Positions 40,929 through 49,514 are shown, numbered from the stretch's first letter. The stretch: 64,000 nt of DNA from Rheinheimera sp. 4Y26 (GCF_025245835.1 NZ_JAOBWS010000004.1:62001-126000); one strand, 5' to 3'. Notes: generated by a model from the sequence alone, not told the origin. Numbers and translations: made by a program.

Positions 40929-41426
40929 TTAAGGAGAATCCAGCGCCACATACTTTAACCAGACCTGCCCGCTCCAGACATCGAACATCAGCTTACGGTA
41001 ACCCACACCACCGGTATGCTCGGCTTTCAGCTCAAGCTGGTACTGTTCTAACAGCTGTTTTGCTGCAGCGACGTTTTTTCCGCCGATCTGATGATGGGCG
41101 CTTGCTGCTGGTTTTGGCATAGTACCACCGCCAAACAGCTTAAACTCAAAATCTTTGCTGTGAAGGCCTTGTTTGCGTATTTCTGAGAGCATCAACTCAA
41201 AGCCGGTATTGGCATAACGGCTATCCTGGCTGTTATCGGCGGCAATACTGGCATCGGGCAATAAAAAATGGCTTAAGCCCCCTACTTTATATTTGTTATG
41301 CCAGCAACTGACGGAAACACAGGAGCCGAGCAAAGTACTGATCCGGACATTGCCTTTGGCAAAATACATCTCACCAGGCTGCAAAAAGATTTCAACACTG
41401 CCCTGGGGCAATCCTGGTTTTACCAT
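40929..41426 (-). CDS. cheD: Chemoreceptor glutamine deamidase CheD
   Basis: Converts receptor glutamines to glutamates, 165 residues. Catalytic Cys36 (LLGSCVSV) and His53 (GGLSHFLLP) are 17 residues apart as in Thermotoga CheD; the third residue is Ser30 in place of Thr. Unlike the usual cheR-cheD-cheB order, it is on the opposite strand, converging with the main operon and preceded by a second cheY. Confidence 0.93.
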   Translation of the reverse strand: MVKPGLPQGSVEIFLQPGEMYFAKGNVRISTLLGSCVSVSCWHNKYKVGGLSHFLLPDASIAADNSQDSRYANTGFELMLSEIRKQGLHSKDFEFKLFGGGTMPKPAASAHHQIGGKNVAAAKQLLEQYQLELKAEHTGGVGYRKLMFDVWSGQVWLKYVALDSP

Positions 41427-41528
41427 CAGTTTGCTCCTGAGGGCCAGAAACAGCCAGGCCTGATTTCACCGGCGAATACAAAGCGGAGAATTTGCCAGCG
41501 ACACTTTGTTATCAACATAACAGCAGCT

Positions 41529-41897
41529 TCAGCACAAAATTTTACCAACGGCCTGCAGCAGCTGTGGCGCAGAAAAAGGTTTGACAATCCAGGCTTTGGC
41601 GCCAAGCAACTGCGCCTGCAGTTTTGGTCCTTCTGCCGCTTCGCGTGTTAATAACATGATGGGGGTAAAACGGTAGTTGTTTAGTGTTTTGATTTGCCTG
41701 ATCAAGGCCAGACCATCCAGTTCTGGCATGTAGACATCTGTGATGATCAAATCAATTTTGCGTCCATCCAGTAGTTGCAGCGCCGTATTGCCGTCATCGG
41801 CTTCCAGTACCTGATAACCGGCTTCGGTCAGCAGCTGGCCGGCAATTAAACGTAAGGCGGCGGAGTCGTCCACCAGTAACACGGTTTTTTCTGCCAT
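41529..41897 (-). CDS. CheY-like response regulator, second copy
   Basis: A single receiver domain, 122 residues, with Asp54 as phosphoacceptor (IITDVYMPELDG) and Lys in WIVKPFSA. It resembles the first CheY of the cluster (AKAW-VKPF in both) but is clearly divergent. It is upstream of cheD on the same strand with a 102-base gap. A GGGGAGC ribosome binding site precedes the start, and a strong hairpin lies just upstream. Confidence 0.92.
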   Translation of the reverse strand: MAEKTVLLVDDSAALRLIAGQLLTEAGYQVLEADDGNTALQLLDGRKIDLIITDVYMPELDGLALIRQIKTLNNYRFTPIMLLTREAAEGPKLQAQLLGAKAWIVKPFSAPQLLQAVGKILC

Positions 41898-41912
41898 CCG
41901 AAGCTCCCCATT

Positions 41913-41935
41913 GCGGTTAGCGAAGCGCTAACCGC
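41913..41935 (-). other. Strong hairpin in the leader of the second cheY
   Basis: GCGGTTAGCG and CGCTAACCGC form a perfect 10-bp stem with a 3-base loop, ending 15 bases upstream of the start codon on the minus strand. No T-run. It could be an operator or an RNA structure near the ribosome binding site. Confidence 0.55.
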
Positions 41936-41982
41936 GTTCCAGAATCATGTTGTGGACTTAGTCTGGGTTAAGTTATGGGCTG

Positions 41983-42028
41983 GTGTAGCGTTAAAAGTCC
42001 AGCGTTAGAAAGTGTAGCGTTAAAAGTC
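41983..42028. repeat. 17-bp direct repeat over the trhO stop codon
   Basis: The 17-mer GTGTAGCGTTAAAAGTC occurs at 41983-41999 and 42012-42028, offset 29 bases. The second copy contains the trhO stop codon and last codons; the other lies just after the gene. A third shorter piece (AGCGTTAGAA) lies between. It looks like a short tandem duplication. Confidence 0.7.
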
Positions 42029-42937
42029 AACCTTGCCGTCGCGGATGTGCTGCTCACCCCGTTGTTTAGCAAGTTCAATCTGCTTTTGCCGTTCGGTAAA
42101 AGATGCACGCTGCTCGTCGGTAATTTTGTCGTGACAATGCGGGCAGCTTAAGCCTTTGACATAAAGTGGAGATAACAGCTCTTGTTGTGATAGAGGCATA
42201 CGGCAGGCATAACATTGATCGTAACTGCCTTGCTCTAAACCGTGTTTTACCGCAACGCGCTGATCAAACACAAAACACTCACCTTGCCATAAACTTTCCG
42301 GCTCTGGCACTTCTTCCAGATATTTCAGAATGCCGCCGTCGAGGTGGTAAACCTCGTCAAAACCCTGCTCTTTTAAAAAGGCCGTTGATTTTTCACAACG
42401 AATACCGCCAGTGCAGAACATGGCCACTTTTTTGTGTTTGGTTTTATCCAGATTTTCCGCAGCCCACTGCGGGAACTCTCGAAAACTGGTGGTGTTGGGG
42501 TTGATGGCGTTTTTAAAGGTGCCAATGGCCACTTCATAGTCGTTACGGGTGTCAATGACGATAGTGTCCGGGTCGCTTATAAGCTGATTCCAGGCTTCAC
42601 CCTTCACATAAGTGCCGACAATATGCGCCGGATTAATACCTTCCACACCCATAGTGACAATTTCTTTTTTTAGTTTGACCTTGGTGCGGTAAAACGCTGG
42701 TTCATCGGCAAAAGATTCTTTATAAGACATGCCGTCAAAACGGCCATCGGCCTGCAGAAAACTGTAGACCGCATCAATGCCTTCACGGGTACCACAAATG
42801 GTGCCGTTAATGCCTTCTTCGGCTAATAATAAGGTGCCTTTGACTTTATTCAGCACCAGATGCTGATAGAGTTTGTCGCGAAGTGCAACATAATCAGACA
42901 GGTTCACAAATTTATATAAAGCAGCTACTACGTACAT
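42020..42937 (-). CDS. trhO: tRNA uridine(34) hydroxylase
   Basis: Prephenate-independent tRNA U34 hydroxylase making 5-hydroxyuridine, formerly YceA. 305 residues. An N-terminal acylphosphatase-like fold ([20 protein letters not shown]) precedes a rhodanese domain with the active-site Cys in [13 protein letters not shown]. The C-terminal part carries CxxC pairs (CYACRMPLS and SCPHCHD) that may bind metal. Stands alone. Confidence 0.95.
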   Translation of the reverse strand: MYVVAALYKFVNLSDYVALRDKLYQHLVLNKVKGTLLLAEEGINGTICGTREGIDAVYSFLQADGRFDGMSYKESFADEPAFYRTKVKLKKEIVTMGVEGINPAHIVGTYVKGEAWNQLISDPDTIVIDTRNDYEVAIGTFKNAINPNTTSFREFPQWAAENLDKTKHKKVAMFCTGGIRCEKSTAFLKEQGFDEVYHLDGGILKYLEEVPEPESLWQGECFVFDQRVAVKHGLEQGSYDQCYACRMPLSQQELLSPLYVKGLSCPHCHDKITDEQRASFTERQKQIELAKQRGEQHIRDGKVDF

Positions 42938-43046
42938 CTTTCACCTTTTTTGCCAGGTCCGGATCGCAAATCCGGCGCAATAAAAACCGGCGCGCATTAT
43001 ATGTCATCCGGAGTGCCGGGTAAATCAAAGCTCGCTTTAGTGATTG

Positions 43047-43583
43047 TTAGTGCAGCAGAGGATTGAGAATGGGGGCAACCTGCAATTCAAGTTGTTGCTG
43101 ACCGTCGGTGATGATCAGTTGCTCCTGTTCACGCCAGACTGACAACTGCATGTGACCGCGGAGCATCTTACAAAAATCCTCCAGCTGCGCCGCCTCCAGG
43201 CAAAACAGCGCTACATTGGGCATACCGCGGATCAAGGCTTTGGCTTTGTTATGTTCGCTGGCGTCAGTCACCAGCAACACTTGGTTCGCCTGATGGCTGG
43301 CGCGTTGTAACTGTTTATCGCTGGGTAAATCAACCTGACACCAAAGCAAAAAATGTTGTTGCTGATCCTGCAGGTACAAATCCGGTTGCCGGCTTGATGG
43401 TGGTTGTTTTGCCAGCACAGGGTGTAGTTCGTACAGGCTTAAATAAGTGAGGATCCGTTTGGCAAAATGACTGGCGTCTTCATCCGGAAAAGGCGCCAGA
43501 TAGCAGGTTTCTTTCAGATACTGATGTGATTGCTCCGAGCTGTAATTCAGATCCAGCCGGATCACCTTGCTCTGCATTCGCAT
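43047..43583 (-). CDS. yaeQ: YaeQ family protein
   Basis: A 178-residue protein of the YaeQ family (PD-(D/E)xK nuclease-like fold). Family features: the helix HFAKRILTYLSLYE, then QPDLYLQDQQQHFLLWCQVD and the basic QLQRASHQANQVLLVT. Function not established; E. coli YaeQ was linked to RfaH-like suppression, later doubted. The sequence is rather diverged. GGGGGA precedes the start. Next to a LysE exporter, but no functional link is apparent. Confidence 0.8.
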   Translation of the reverse strand: MRMQSKVIRLDLNYSSEQSHQYLKETCYLAPFPDEDASHFAKRILTYLSLYELHPVLAKQPPSSRQPDLYLQDQQQHFLLWCQVDLPSDKQLQRASHQANQVLLVTDASEHNKAKALIRGMPNVALFCLEAAQLEDFCKMLRGHMQLSVWREQEQLIITDGQQQLELQVAPILNPLLH

Positions 43584-43626
43584 AAGTCCCCCTTTGCTGT
43601 TTTGTCGGCAAAAGGCGCTATAAAGT

Positions 43627-44265
43627 TTAAAGAGTCTTTAATGCGCTATACAACAGATGCATGGCTAATGCCAACAGAACTATTCCCATCAAACGGTCAA
43701 ACCAATAACCCTGATTTAGCAAAAAACTTCTTATTTTCTGCCGGGTTAATATAAAAGATAGCAAACTAAACCAAAGGGCGGTGGCAACAGCCATATAAAC
43801 ACCGTAAATAATTTTGAAACTCATCGGTGTTTCCGGCGAAATAATCACGGCAAATAACGCCAGAAAAAACAAGGTTGCTTTAGGATTCAGACCATTGGTC
43901 AGCAAGCCGGTACGAAACGACTGCCATAATCCTATGGCTGCGACTGGGTCAGCCTGATCAGGTCCGGATGCGACACCCGGACCACTTCTAAGTGCCTGAA
44001 TGCCGATATAAGCAAGGTATGCTGCCGCGCAGAGGGAAAACAGTTGAAACAACCAGGGAGTCGTTTGTAACAATAAACCTATGCCAAGTAACGAATAAGC
44101 TACATGTAACAAAATGCCAAGACCAATACCAATACTGGCGGACAATGCGACTTTCACACCATAACGCACGGCATAACGTAAAATAATGGCAAAATCCGGC
44201 CCCGGACTTGCCACTGCAACAAAATGTACCGAAGCAACTAATAAAAACTCTGGCCAAAACGACAT
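43627..44265 (-). CDS. LysE/RhtB-family amino-acid exporter
   Basis: A 212-residue inner-membrane protein with about six hydrophobic helices. The N-terminal signature SPGPDFAIILRYAVRYG and GLLTNGLNPKATLFFLALF are typical of the RhtB group exporting threonine, homoserine or related compounds. Substrate not predictable. I used the ATG at 44265; a GTG one codon earlier is possible. Confidence 0.92.
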   Translation of the reverse strand: MSFWPEFLLVASVHFVAVASPGPDFAIILRYAVRYGVKVALSASIGIGLGILLHVAYSLLGIGLLLQTTPWLFQLFSLCAAAYLAYIGIQALRSGPGVASGPDQADPVAAIGLWQSFRTGLLTNGLNPKATLFFLALFAVIISPETPMSFKIIYGVYMAVATALWFSLLSFILTRQKIRSFLLNQGYWFDRLMGIVLLALAMHLLYSALKTL

Positions 44266-44432
44266 CACAGCCCAATCCCAACTGGCAATAAAAGCAACAT
44301 TCTAATGCAGTCGGCTCTGGTAACAACAGTGCTTTGTGCTGTTGCACTCTGTTAAACGATAAAAAGCGCTTTTTGGTCGCGTCAGTGATCAGTCGGATAG
44401 ATCAGGCCTTGTTTTTTGGCGCAGGCTTGCCG

Positions 44433-44454
44433 TAAAATGTTATAACATCACAAT
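44433..44454 (+). promoter_or_regulatory. Zur-like operator upstream of TonB receptor
   Basis: The region contains ATGTTATAACAT (44437-44448), a perfect 12-bp palindrome that matches the core of gammaproteobacterial Zur boxes; the flanks extend it partly (TAAAATG ... CATCACA). It lies between a TTGCCG -35-like and a CACAAT -10-like hexamer, ahead of a receptor with His-rich loops. Confidence 0.7.
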
Positions 44455-44496
44455 GTATGATCGAATATTTATCTGAAAACAAAGACGGGATCTCTT

Positions 44497-46905
44497 ATGA
44501 ATACTGTTCTACGCCTTGTTCCGGCGGTTCGTTATTTTAAGCCTGCTGCGCTGGCTTTATGCGTTGCCCTGTCCTGCCAGGCACAGGCTCAGACCAGCAC
44601 AGTGACTGGTATTGTAATGAATGCCCAGGGACAACCGGTTGCCAATGCCAAAGTTCATGTGCATGGACGGCAACAATATGTCTATACCAATGATAAAGGT
44701 GAATTTCAGATCCAAAGCCCGGCCGATGCCAGGCTTCATATTGCGGCCAAAGGTTATGGTGATGAATTTGTTACTGTTAATCAGCAGCCGCTTGCTGTCA
44801 CACTCAACAGCGGTGGCCTTGAGCGGATGACAGTGTCAGCCTCAGGTTTACATCATTATGATTTGGATATGGCACATCCGGTGTCTGTGATGTCAGGCGA
44901 AGATTTAAGCCGCCATACTGAAGCGACCATAGGTGAAACCTTAAAAACCTTGCCCGGTGTGCATAGCAATTATTATGGCCCTGTGGCGGCAAGTCCGGTG
45001 ATCCGTGGTCTGGACGGCCCGCGTGTTAAGCTATTGAGCAACGGTATGGACACAGGTGATGTGTCCCGTGTTGGCCCGGATCATGCCATCAGTGCCGATG
45101 CTATTACCACAGAACAAATTGAAGTATTAAGAGGCCCTGCCACTTTGCTTTACGGTAGTGGCGCTATTGGTGGTGTGGTGAATATTGTCGATAACAGAGT
45201 GCCGCGCCAGTTACGCAGCCCACAAACCGTTGTGGATGCCAGATTTAATAACGTTGCCGACGAAAAAACCTATGCCTTGGCCCATGATGGTGCCATTGAA
45301 CAATTTGCCTGGCATTTTGATGGTTTTGACCGCAGCAGCAACAACTATGAAGTTCCAGAGTTTGTCAATGATGAAGGTGAAAAACTAAAAGTTCTGGAAA
45401 ACAGCGCTTTAGATAATCAGGCGTTGAATCTTGGCGCCAGCTGGGTGGGCAGTCAGGGTCTTTTTGGCGTTTCGATTGGTCATATCGACAGTCAATATGG
45501 CATTCCTGGACACCATGCGCATGACGAAGAGCACGAGCATGAAGATGAAGCGGCAGATGAACACGGCGCTGAATCAGGTGTTTATGCTGATCTGAAACAA
45601 GACAGACTTAGTTACACCGGCGAGTTATATAACCCGTTTAAGGGGATTGAAACCCTGAGTCTGAGCGGCGCATATACCGACTATCAACATATTGAAATGG
45701 ACGCTGGCCTGCCAGGCACCACTTTTAAAAACAAATCTTTTGAAAACCGCTTCAGCGCCGAGCACAGTGACCTGCTGGGTTGGCACGGTCTGGTCGGTGT
45801 ACATTACCAGCACAATGACTATAAAGCCTTTGGTGTCGAAGCATTTACTCCGGATGCCAAAACCAGCAGTCTGGCGCTTTTTGTACTGGAAGAGCGTACT
45901 TTTGGCGAGTTTTCCGCTCAGCTTGGTGCACGTTTAGAGCGCAGCAAACACGACGCCGGTGCATTAATGTTGGAACACTCCCATGAGGAAGAGCATGGCG
46001 AAGAAGAACACGAAGAAGATAGCGGCAATAGTTTTGCCAAATTTAATGCTTTGAGTGTTTCGGCAGGTCTGGTGTGGAACTTCCAGTCAGGTTATCAATG
46101 GGCTTTGAGTGTCAGTCGTTCACAGCGTGCGCCAAGTGCGGCTGAAATTTACGCCAACGGTGCCCATATTGCCACCCGCAGTTATGAACTGGGACTGGCT
46201 TATCAGCTGGATGACGACGGTGAAATTGGCTTTTATAATGGTAAAATGCAACGTGAAACCGCCAATAACATTGACCTTGGGTTTCGCAAAGTGGATGGTG
46301 ACTTCACCTTCAGCTACAACTTCTTTTACAACCAGATTGATGACTACCTGTATCTCGCCAACACTGGCTTAGGTATGGACGATTTGGCTGCTCATGACGA
46401 GCTTGACCATGAAGAGCATGCCGGCGAAGCGCATGATGAACATAACCATGGTGATTTTGACGTTTATCAATATCAACAACAAGATGTGCGGATGTACGGC
46501 GCCGAGTTTGCTATGAGCTATCAACTTGATAGTGCACAGCAGTTGTCGTTATTTGCCGATACGGTGCGTGCAGAGCTGAAATCAGGTGGTGATTTACCGC
46601 GCATTCCGCCATTAAAAGCCGGTGTTGAATATCAGTATCAGGCGCAACAATGGAGCACTGTGCTGGGTGCCACCTACTATGCACGCCAGGATAAAGTGTC
46701 GGCTTATGAAACCGAAACCGCAGGCTACACCAGCTTTGATGCCAGCCTGAATTATTATTTTGATGTGCAGTCTGGTGATGTCACGGCCTTTTTAAAGGGT
46801 ACAAACCTAAGCAATAAACTTGGTTATGTGCACAGCTCCTTTATCAAAGCCGACACCCCATTACCGGGCCGGGCTATTACGCTTGGAATCACTGCAAAGT
46901 TCTGA
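44497..46905 (+). CDS. znuD: TonB-dependent outer-membrane receptor, probable zinc receptor
   Basis: An 802-residue receptor. Signal peptide (about 1-31, CVALSCQAQA); a carboxypeptidase-like beta-sandwich domain (TVTGIVMNAQGQPVANAKVH, residues 35-108); plug domain (SVMSGEDLSRHTEATIGETL to about 230); 22-strand barrel ending in Phe (LGITAKF). Three extracellular-type loops are rich in His/Glu/Asp: about 339-358, 494-511 and 633-653. This pattern, together with an upstream Zur-like box, matches ZnuD-type zinc receptors. Substrate zinc is an inference. No znuABC lies in the window. Confidence 0.88.
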   Translation: MNTVLRLVPAVRYFKPAALALCVALSCQAQAQTSTVTGIVMNAQGQPVANAKVHVHGRQQYVYTNDKGEFQIQSPADARLHIAAKGYGDEFVTVNQQPLAVTLNSGGLERMTVSASGLHHYDLDMAHPVSVMSGEDLSRHTEATIGETLKTLPGVHSNYYGPVAASPVIRGLDGPRVKLLSNGMDTGDVSRVGPDHAISADAITTEQIEVLRGPATLLYGSGAIGGVVNIVDNRVPRQLRSPQTVVDARFNNVADEKTYALAHDGAIEQFAWHFDGFDRSSNNYEVPEFVNDEGEKLKVLENSALDNQALNLGASWVGSQGLFGVSIGHIDSQYGIPGHHAHDEEHEHEDEAADEHGAESGVYADLKQDRLSYTGELYNPFKGIETLSLSGAYTDYQHIEMDAGLPGTTFKNKSFENRFSAEHSDLLGWHGLVGVHYQHNDYKAFGVEAFTPDAKTSSLALFVLEERTFGEFSAQLGARLERSKHDAGALMLEHSHEEEHGEEEHEEDSGNSFAKFNALSVSAGLVWNFQSGYQWALSVSRSQRAPSAAEIYANGAHIATRSYELGLAYQLDDDGEIGFYNGKMQRETANNIDLGFRKVDGDFTFSYNFFYNQIDDYLYLANTGLGMDDLAAHDELDHEEHAGEAHDEHNHGDFDVYQYQQQDVRMYGAEFAMSYQLDSAQQLSLFADTVRAELKSGGDLPRIPPLKAGVEYQYQAQQWSTVLGATYYARQDKVSAYETETAGYTSFDASLNYYFDVQSGDVTAFLKGTNLSNKLGYVHSSFIKADTPLPGRAITLGITAKF

Positions 46906-46935
46906 GTGGGACAAGCCTAAGAAGGCAAGCGGAAC

Positions 46936-46966
46936 AAAGCCGGTATTCTTAAAAACCGGCTTTTTT
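46936..46966 (+). terminator. Terminator of the TonB receptor gene
   Basis: A 9-bp stem (AAAGCCGGT/ACCGGCTTT) with a 10-base loop, followed by further T (six T in total at the end). Confidence 0.85.
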
Positions 46967-47029
46967 AGCACTGTACCAAGCAATGCTGTACCAGACAGTT
47001 TGCCTTACCTGCAGCTAAACAGCAGAAAA

Positions 47030-47058
47030 ACAAAAAGCCCGCTATGCGGGCTTTTTGT
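47030..47058 (-). terminator. Terminator after tRNA-Ser, symmetric
   Basis: ACAAAAAGCCCGC and GCGGGCTTTTTGT form a 13-bp stem with a 3-base loop. It lies nine bases beyond the 3' end of the minus-strand tRNA and could also stop plus-strand readthrough. Confidence 0.88.
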
Positions 47059-47066
47059 TATTTATA

Positions 47067-47157
47067 TGGCGGAGAGAAAGAGATTCGAACTCTTGAAGGG
47101 CTATTAACCCTCGCCGGTTTTCAAGACCGGTGCATTAAACCACTCTGCCATCTCTCC
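47067..47157 (-). tRNA. tRNA-Ser (anticodon UGA)
   Basis: Read on the minus strand: acceptor GGAGAGA pairs with TCTCTCC; discriminator G; encoded CCA. The anticodon loop CTTGAAA within CGGTCTTGAAAACCG gives anticodon TGA, decoding UCN serine codons. A long variable arm (CGAGGGTTAATAGCCCT) is the class II feature of tRNA-Ser, and GTTCGAATC is the T-loop. Confidence 0.97.
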
Positions 47158-47321
47158 AATGGCGCGTATCTTAATAAGTTGTGCCGCGAAAAGAAAGCAT
47201 TTTTTTGCCATTTAACACATTGAATTGCATTATAAAGATCTGTTTGCACAAAAGCTGTGCTATCCGTGTGCAGGATTTAAACAACGCTGGGAATTTTAGC
47301 CAGAGCCTCAGGTCAAAGTTA

Positions 47322-47350
47322 CTGACTTGTCGATTTGAAGCTTGTATAGT
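47322..47350 (+). promoter_or_regulatory. Probable promoter of yccA
   Basis: CTGACT (47322-47327) and TATAGT (47345-47350) are 17 bases apart, with four and five matches to the sigma-70 consensus. The start codon is 31 bases downstream. Confidence 0.5.
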
Positions 47351-47380
47351 CGCAGAGTATTTACAACCACAGGAGTGATT

Positions 47381-48046
47381 ATGTCTTATCAAAACCAACA
47401 GCTGATGACAGGCGCAGAAAGCCTCAGCATCAACAAAGTTCTTCGCAACACCTATATGCTGCTTGCCATGACCTTAACTTTTAGCGCTGTCACTGCGGCC
47501 ATTGCCATGGCACTGGATTTTGGCTCTATGCTGGGTTTAGGTTTAAGTATTCTGGCGTTAGTGCTGGTGTTTGTAGTCATTAAAACAGCGGACAGTGCAG
47601 CTGGTTTATTCTGGGTATTTGCTTTTACCGGTGTGATGGGTGCTTCTATTGGCCCTATGCTGAATCGTTATGCAGGTATGCCAAATGGACCGGAAATAAT
47701 TATGCAGGCTTTTGCCGCAACTGCGCTGATTTTCTTTAGTCTGTCGGCTTACACCCTGACCAGCAAAAAAGATTTCTCATTTATCGGTAACTTTTTATTT
47801 GTTGGTTTGATCATGGCCCTGGTGGCTGGTCTTGCCAATATTTTCTTTCAGGTTCCTGCTTTGCAGTTAGCCATCAGCGCTGTGATTGTGCTGCTGATGT
47901 CTGGTTTTATCCTGTTTGATACCAGTCGTATTGTGCAGGGCGGCGAAACCAACTATATCCGCGCTACCGTCAGCCTGTACCTGAACATCTTTAACCTGTT
48001 CACCGCACTGCTGCAGCTGCTTGGCTTTTTAAACAGTGATGAGTAA
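47381..48046 (+). CDS. yccA: Bax inhibitor-1 family membrane protein YccA
   Basis: A 221-residue inner-membrane protein with seven hydrophobic helices, ending in FTALLQLLGFLNSDE. In E. coli, YccA is an FtsH substrate and modulates its proteolysis, for example of jammed SecY. The ATG at 47381 has an AGGAG site six bases upstream. It ends in its own terminator ahead of tusD; in E. coli yccA is next to tusE (yccK), and the association is retained here. Confidence 0.94.
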   Translation: MSYQNQQLMTGAESLSINKVLRNTYMLLAMTLTFSAVTAAIAMALDFGSMLGLGLSILALVLVFVVIKTADSAAGLFWVFAFTGVMGASIGPMLNRYAGMPNGPEIIMQAFAATALIFFSLSAYTLTSKKDFSFIGNFLFVGLIMALVAGLANIFFQVPALQLAISAVIVLLMSGFILFDTSRIVQGGETNYIRATVSLYLNIFNLFTALLQLLGFLNSDE

Positions 48047-48084
48047 TTCACAGACTGTGGTTGCACAGTGACTGATTTTCATTA

Positions 48085-48113
48085 AAATGCCCCGCTTGTC
48101 GGGGTATTTTTTT
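48085..48113 (+). terminator. Terminator between yccA and tusD
   Basis: A CCCCG/CGGGG stem with 5-base loop, extended by A-T and G-U pairs, followed by seven T. It ends 16 bases before the tusD start codon. Confidence 0.85.
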
Positions 48114-48128
48114 ATTGCAGGTGTGCAG

Positions 48129-48491
48129 ATGGCCAGTTTTGCCCTTTATGTGCAATCACCAGTTTATGGCTGCCAGACGCTCGTGTCCGTGCTTCGTTTT
48201 GCGCAAGCGGCCTGCGCTTTACAACATCAGATTGACCATATTTTCTTTTATCAGGATGCAGTGCTGGCGGTGGCCAGTGATACCGACTTACCTGCAGATG
48301 AACCTGATAATGCAGCCAGACTGTTAAGCTTTTGCCAGAAGCAGCAAATACCGCTGCTGTACTGTGTCACCGCTGCTGAAAAACGTGGCATTGCCACCGA
48401 CAGCCGCCCTGCCCGTGCTGGTTTTACTGCAGCCGGTTTGGCTGAATTTGCGATGCGTTTGGATACAGTTGATCGTGTGGTGCAATTTTAA
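48129..48491 (+). CDS. tusD: Sulfurtransferase TusD
   Basis: Subunit of TusBCD, which relays sulfur from TusA to TusE for 2-thiouridine at tRNA position 34. 120 residues; catalytic Cys79 in LLYCVTAAEKRGI matches E. coli Cys78. I chose ATG 48129; an in-frame ATG at 48087 falls within the yccA terminator. The stop shares one base with the tusC start (TAATG). Confidence 0.94.
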   Translation: MASFALYVQSPVYGCQTLVSVLRFAQAACALQHQIDHIFFYQDAVLAVASDTDLPADEPDNAARLLSFCQKQQIPLLYCVTAAEKRGIATDSRPARAGFTAAGLAEFAMRLDTVDRVVQF

Positions 48492-48847
48492 TGAAAAAAA
48501 TAGCGCTGATATTAACCCAAAGTGCATTTTCTCAAAGCAGTAGCCGCGAAGCACAAGATTTAGCGATGGCACTTGCTGCGGTTGAGCATCAGGTCACGCT
48601 GATTTACCTTGGCGCTGCCATCACACAATTATTGCCGCTGACAGCAACACAAAGCTTAGGTGTAAAAGATTTCACAGCCGCCCAGAAGTTATTTGCTTTA
48701 TATGATATTGAGCAAGTGGTGGTAGCCACAGACGCTATGTTGTTGTATCAACTGACAGCAGATGAGCTGCGAATTGACGTCACTGAATTGAGCACAGCGG
48801 ACATTTCGGCCTTGCTGTTGCAACAAGACCATATTCTGAGGTGCTGA
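48491..48847 (+). CDS. tusC: Sulfurtransferase complex subunit TusC
   Basis: A 118-residue DsrE/F-like protein of the TusBCD heterohexamer. The N-terminal IALILTQSAFSQSSSREAQDLAMAL is typical (compare E. coli TusC). It is between tusD and tusB in the canonical order, overlapping tusD by one base and leaving one base to tusB. Confidence 0.92.
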   Translation: MKKIALILTQSAFSQSSSREAQDLAMALAAVEHQVTLIYLGAAITQLLPLTATQSLGVKDFTAAQKLFALYDIEQVVVATDAMLLYQLTADELRIDVTELSTADISALLLQQDHILRC

Positions 48848-48848
48848 G

Positions 48849-49103
48849 ATGTTGTTGTATCAAATAACCACCCCTGAACCCAACGTGGTGTTTAGCCTGG
48901 CAGGCGCACAAGACGCGGTGTTATTGCGCCAGGATGCAGTCTATTTGCTTAAGCAACAACGCAACTGGCCCACGACTCAGCTATTTGTGCTGGAGCAAGA
49001 CTTACAGCAACGTGGGGTGCCACTCAGTGCCGGTTTTCAGTCATTAAACGACGAGCAATGGGTACAACTGACTTTAACCGCTCATCAGGTGATTTTGTGC
49101 TGA
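48849..49103 (+). CDS. tusB: Sulfurtransferase complex subunit TusB
   Basis: An 84-residue DsrH-like subunit of TusBCD. Short length and [13 protein letters not shown] are typical. Identification leans on gene order tusD-tusC-tusB. Confidence 0.9.
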   Translation: MLLYQITTPEPNVVFSLAGAQDAVLLRQDAVYLLKQQRNWPTTQLFVLEQDLQQRGVPLSAGFQSLNDEQWVQLTLTAHQVILC

Positions 49104-49105
49104 CA

Positions 49106-49432
49106 ATGCAATTAGATGGACAGCAGGTGCCGCTGGATAAACACGGTTATCTGGCCGACTTGTCGCTCTGGAGTGAAGCTTTGGCCGCTGCATTTGCCAA
49201 AGCGGAGAACATCGAGCTGACGCCGGCACACTGGGAAGTGATCTGGTTTGTGCGGGATTTTTATCAGGAATATCAGACATCCCCCGCCATCCGGTTATTG
49301 GTGAAAGCCATGGCAGAAAAACTCGGCCCTGATAAAGGCAACAGTAAATATTTGTTTTTATTATTCCCTGAGGGCCCTGCCAAACAAGCCACCCGTATTG
49401 CAGGTTTGCCCAAACCTGCCCGCTGTCTGTAA
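49106..49432 (+). CDS. tusE: Sulfurtransferase TusE
   Basis: Receives sulfur from TusBCD and hands it to MnmA with tRNA. 108 residues (E. coli 109). DsrC-family signatures [20 protein letters not shown] and the penultimate Cys107 in GLPKPARCL are present. I chose ATG 49106, two bases after tusB, because it gives the family length; a longer frame from 49058 would overlap tusB by 46 bases. In E. coli tusE and tusDCB are unlinked, here they are one unit. Confidence 0.94.
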   Translation: MQLDGQQVPLDKHGYLADLSLWSEALAAAFAKAENIELTPAHWEVIWFVRDFYQEYQTSPAIRLLVKAMAEKLGPDKGNSKYLFLLFPEGPAKQATRIAGLPKPARCL

Positions 49433-49442
49433 CACAATAAAT

Positions 49443-49473
49443 AAAAAACGGCAGCTTTAATAAAGCTGCCGTT
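49443..49473 (-). terminator. Hairpin with T-run on minus strand, between tusE and small membrane protein
   Basis: A 12-bp stem (AACGGCAGCTTT/AAAGCTGCCGTT) with a 3-base loop. The T-run (TTTTTT) follows on the minus strand, so it ends transcription of the 61-residue gene. It may also act on tusE less efficiently. Confidence 0.8.
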
Positions 49474-49514
49474 GCGCTGTCCCATATTAACCTGGTTAGC
49501 ACCAGCCGTTGCTG

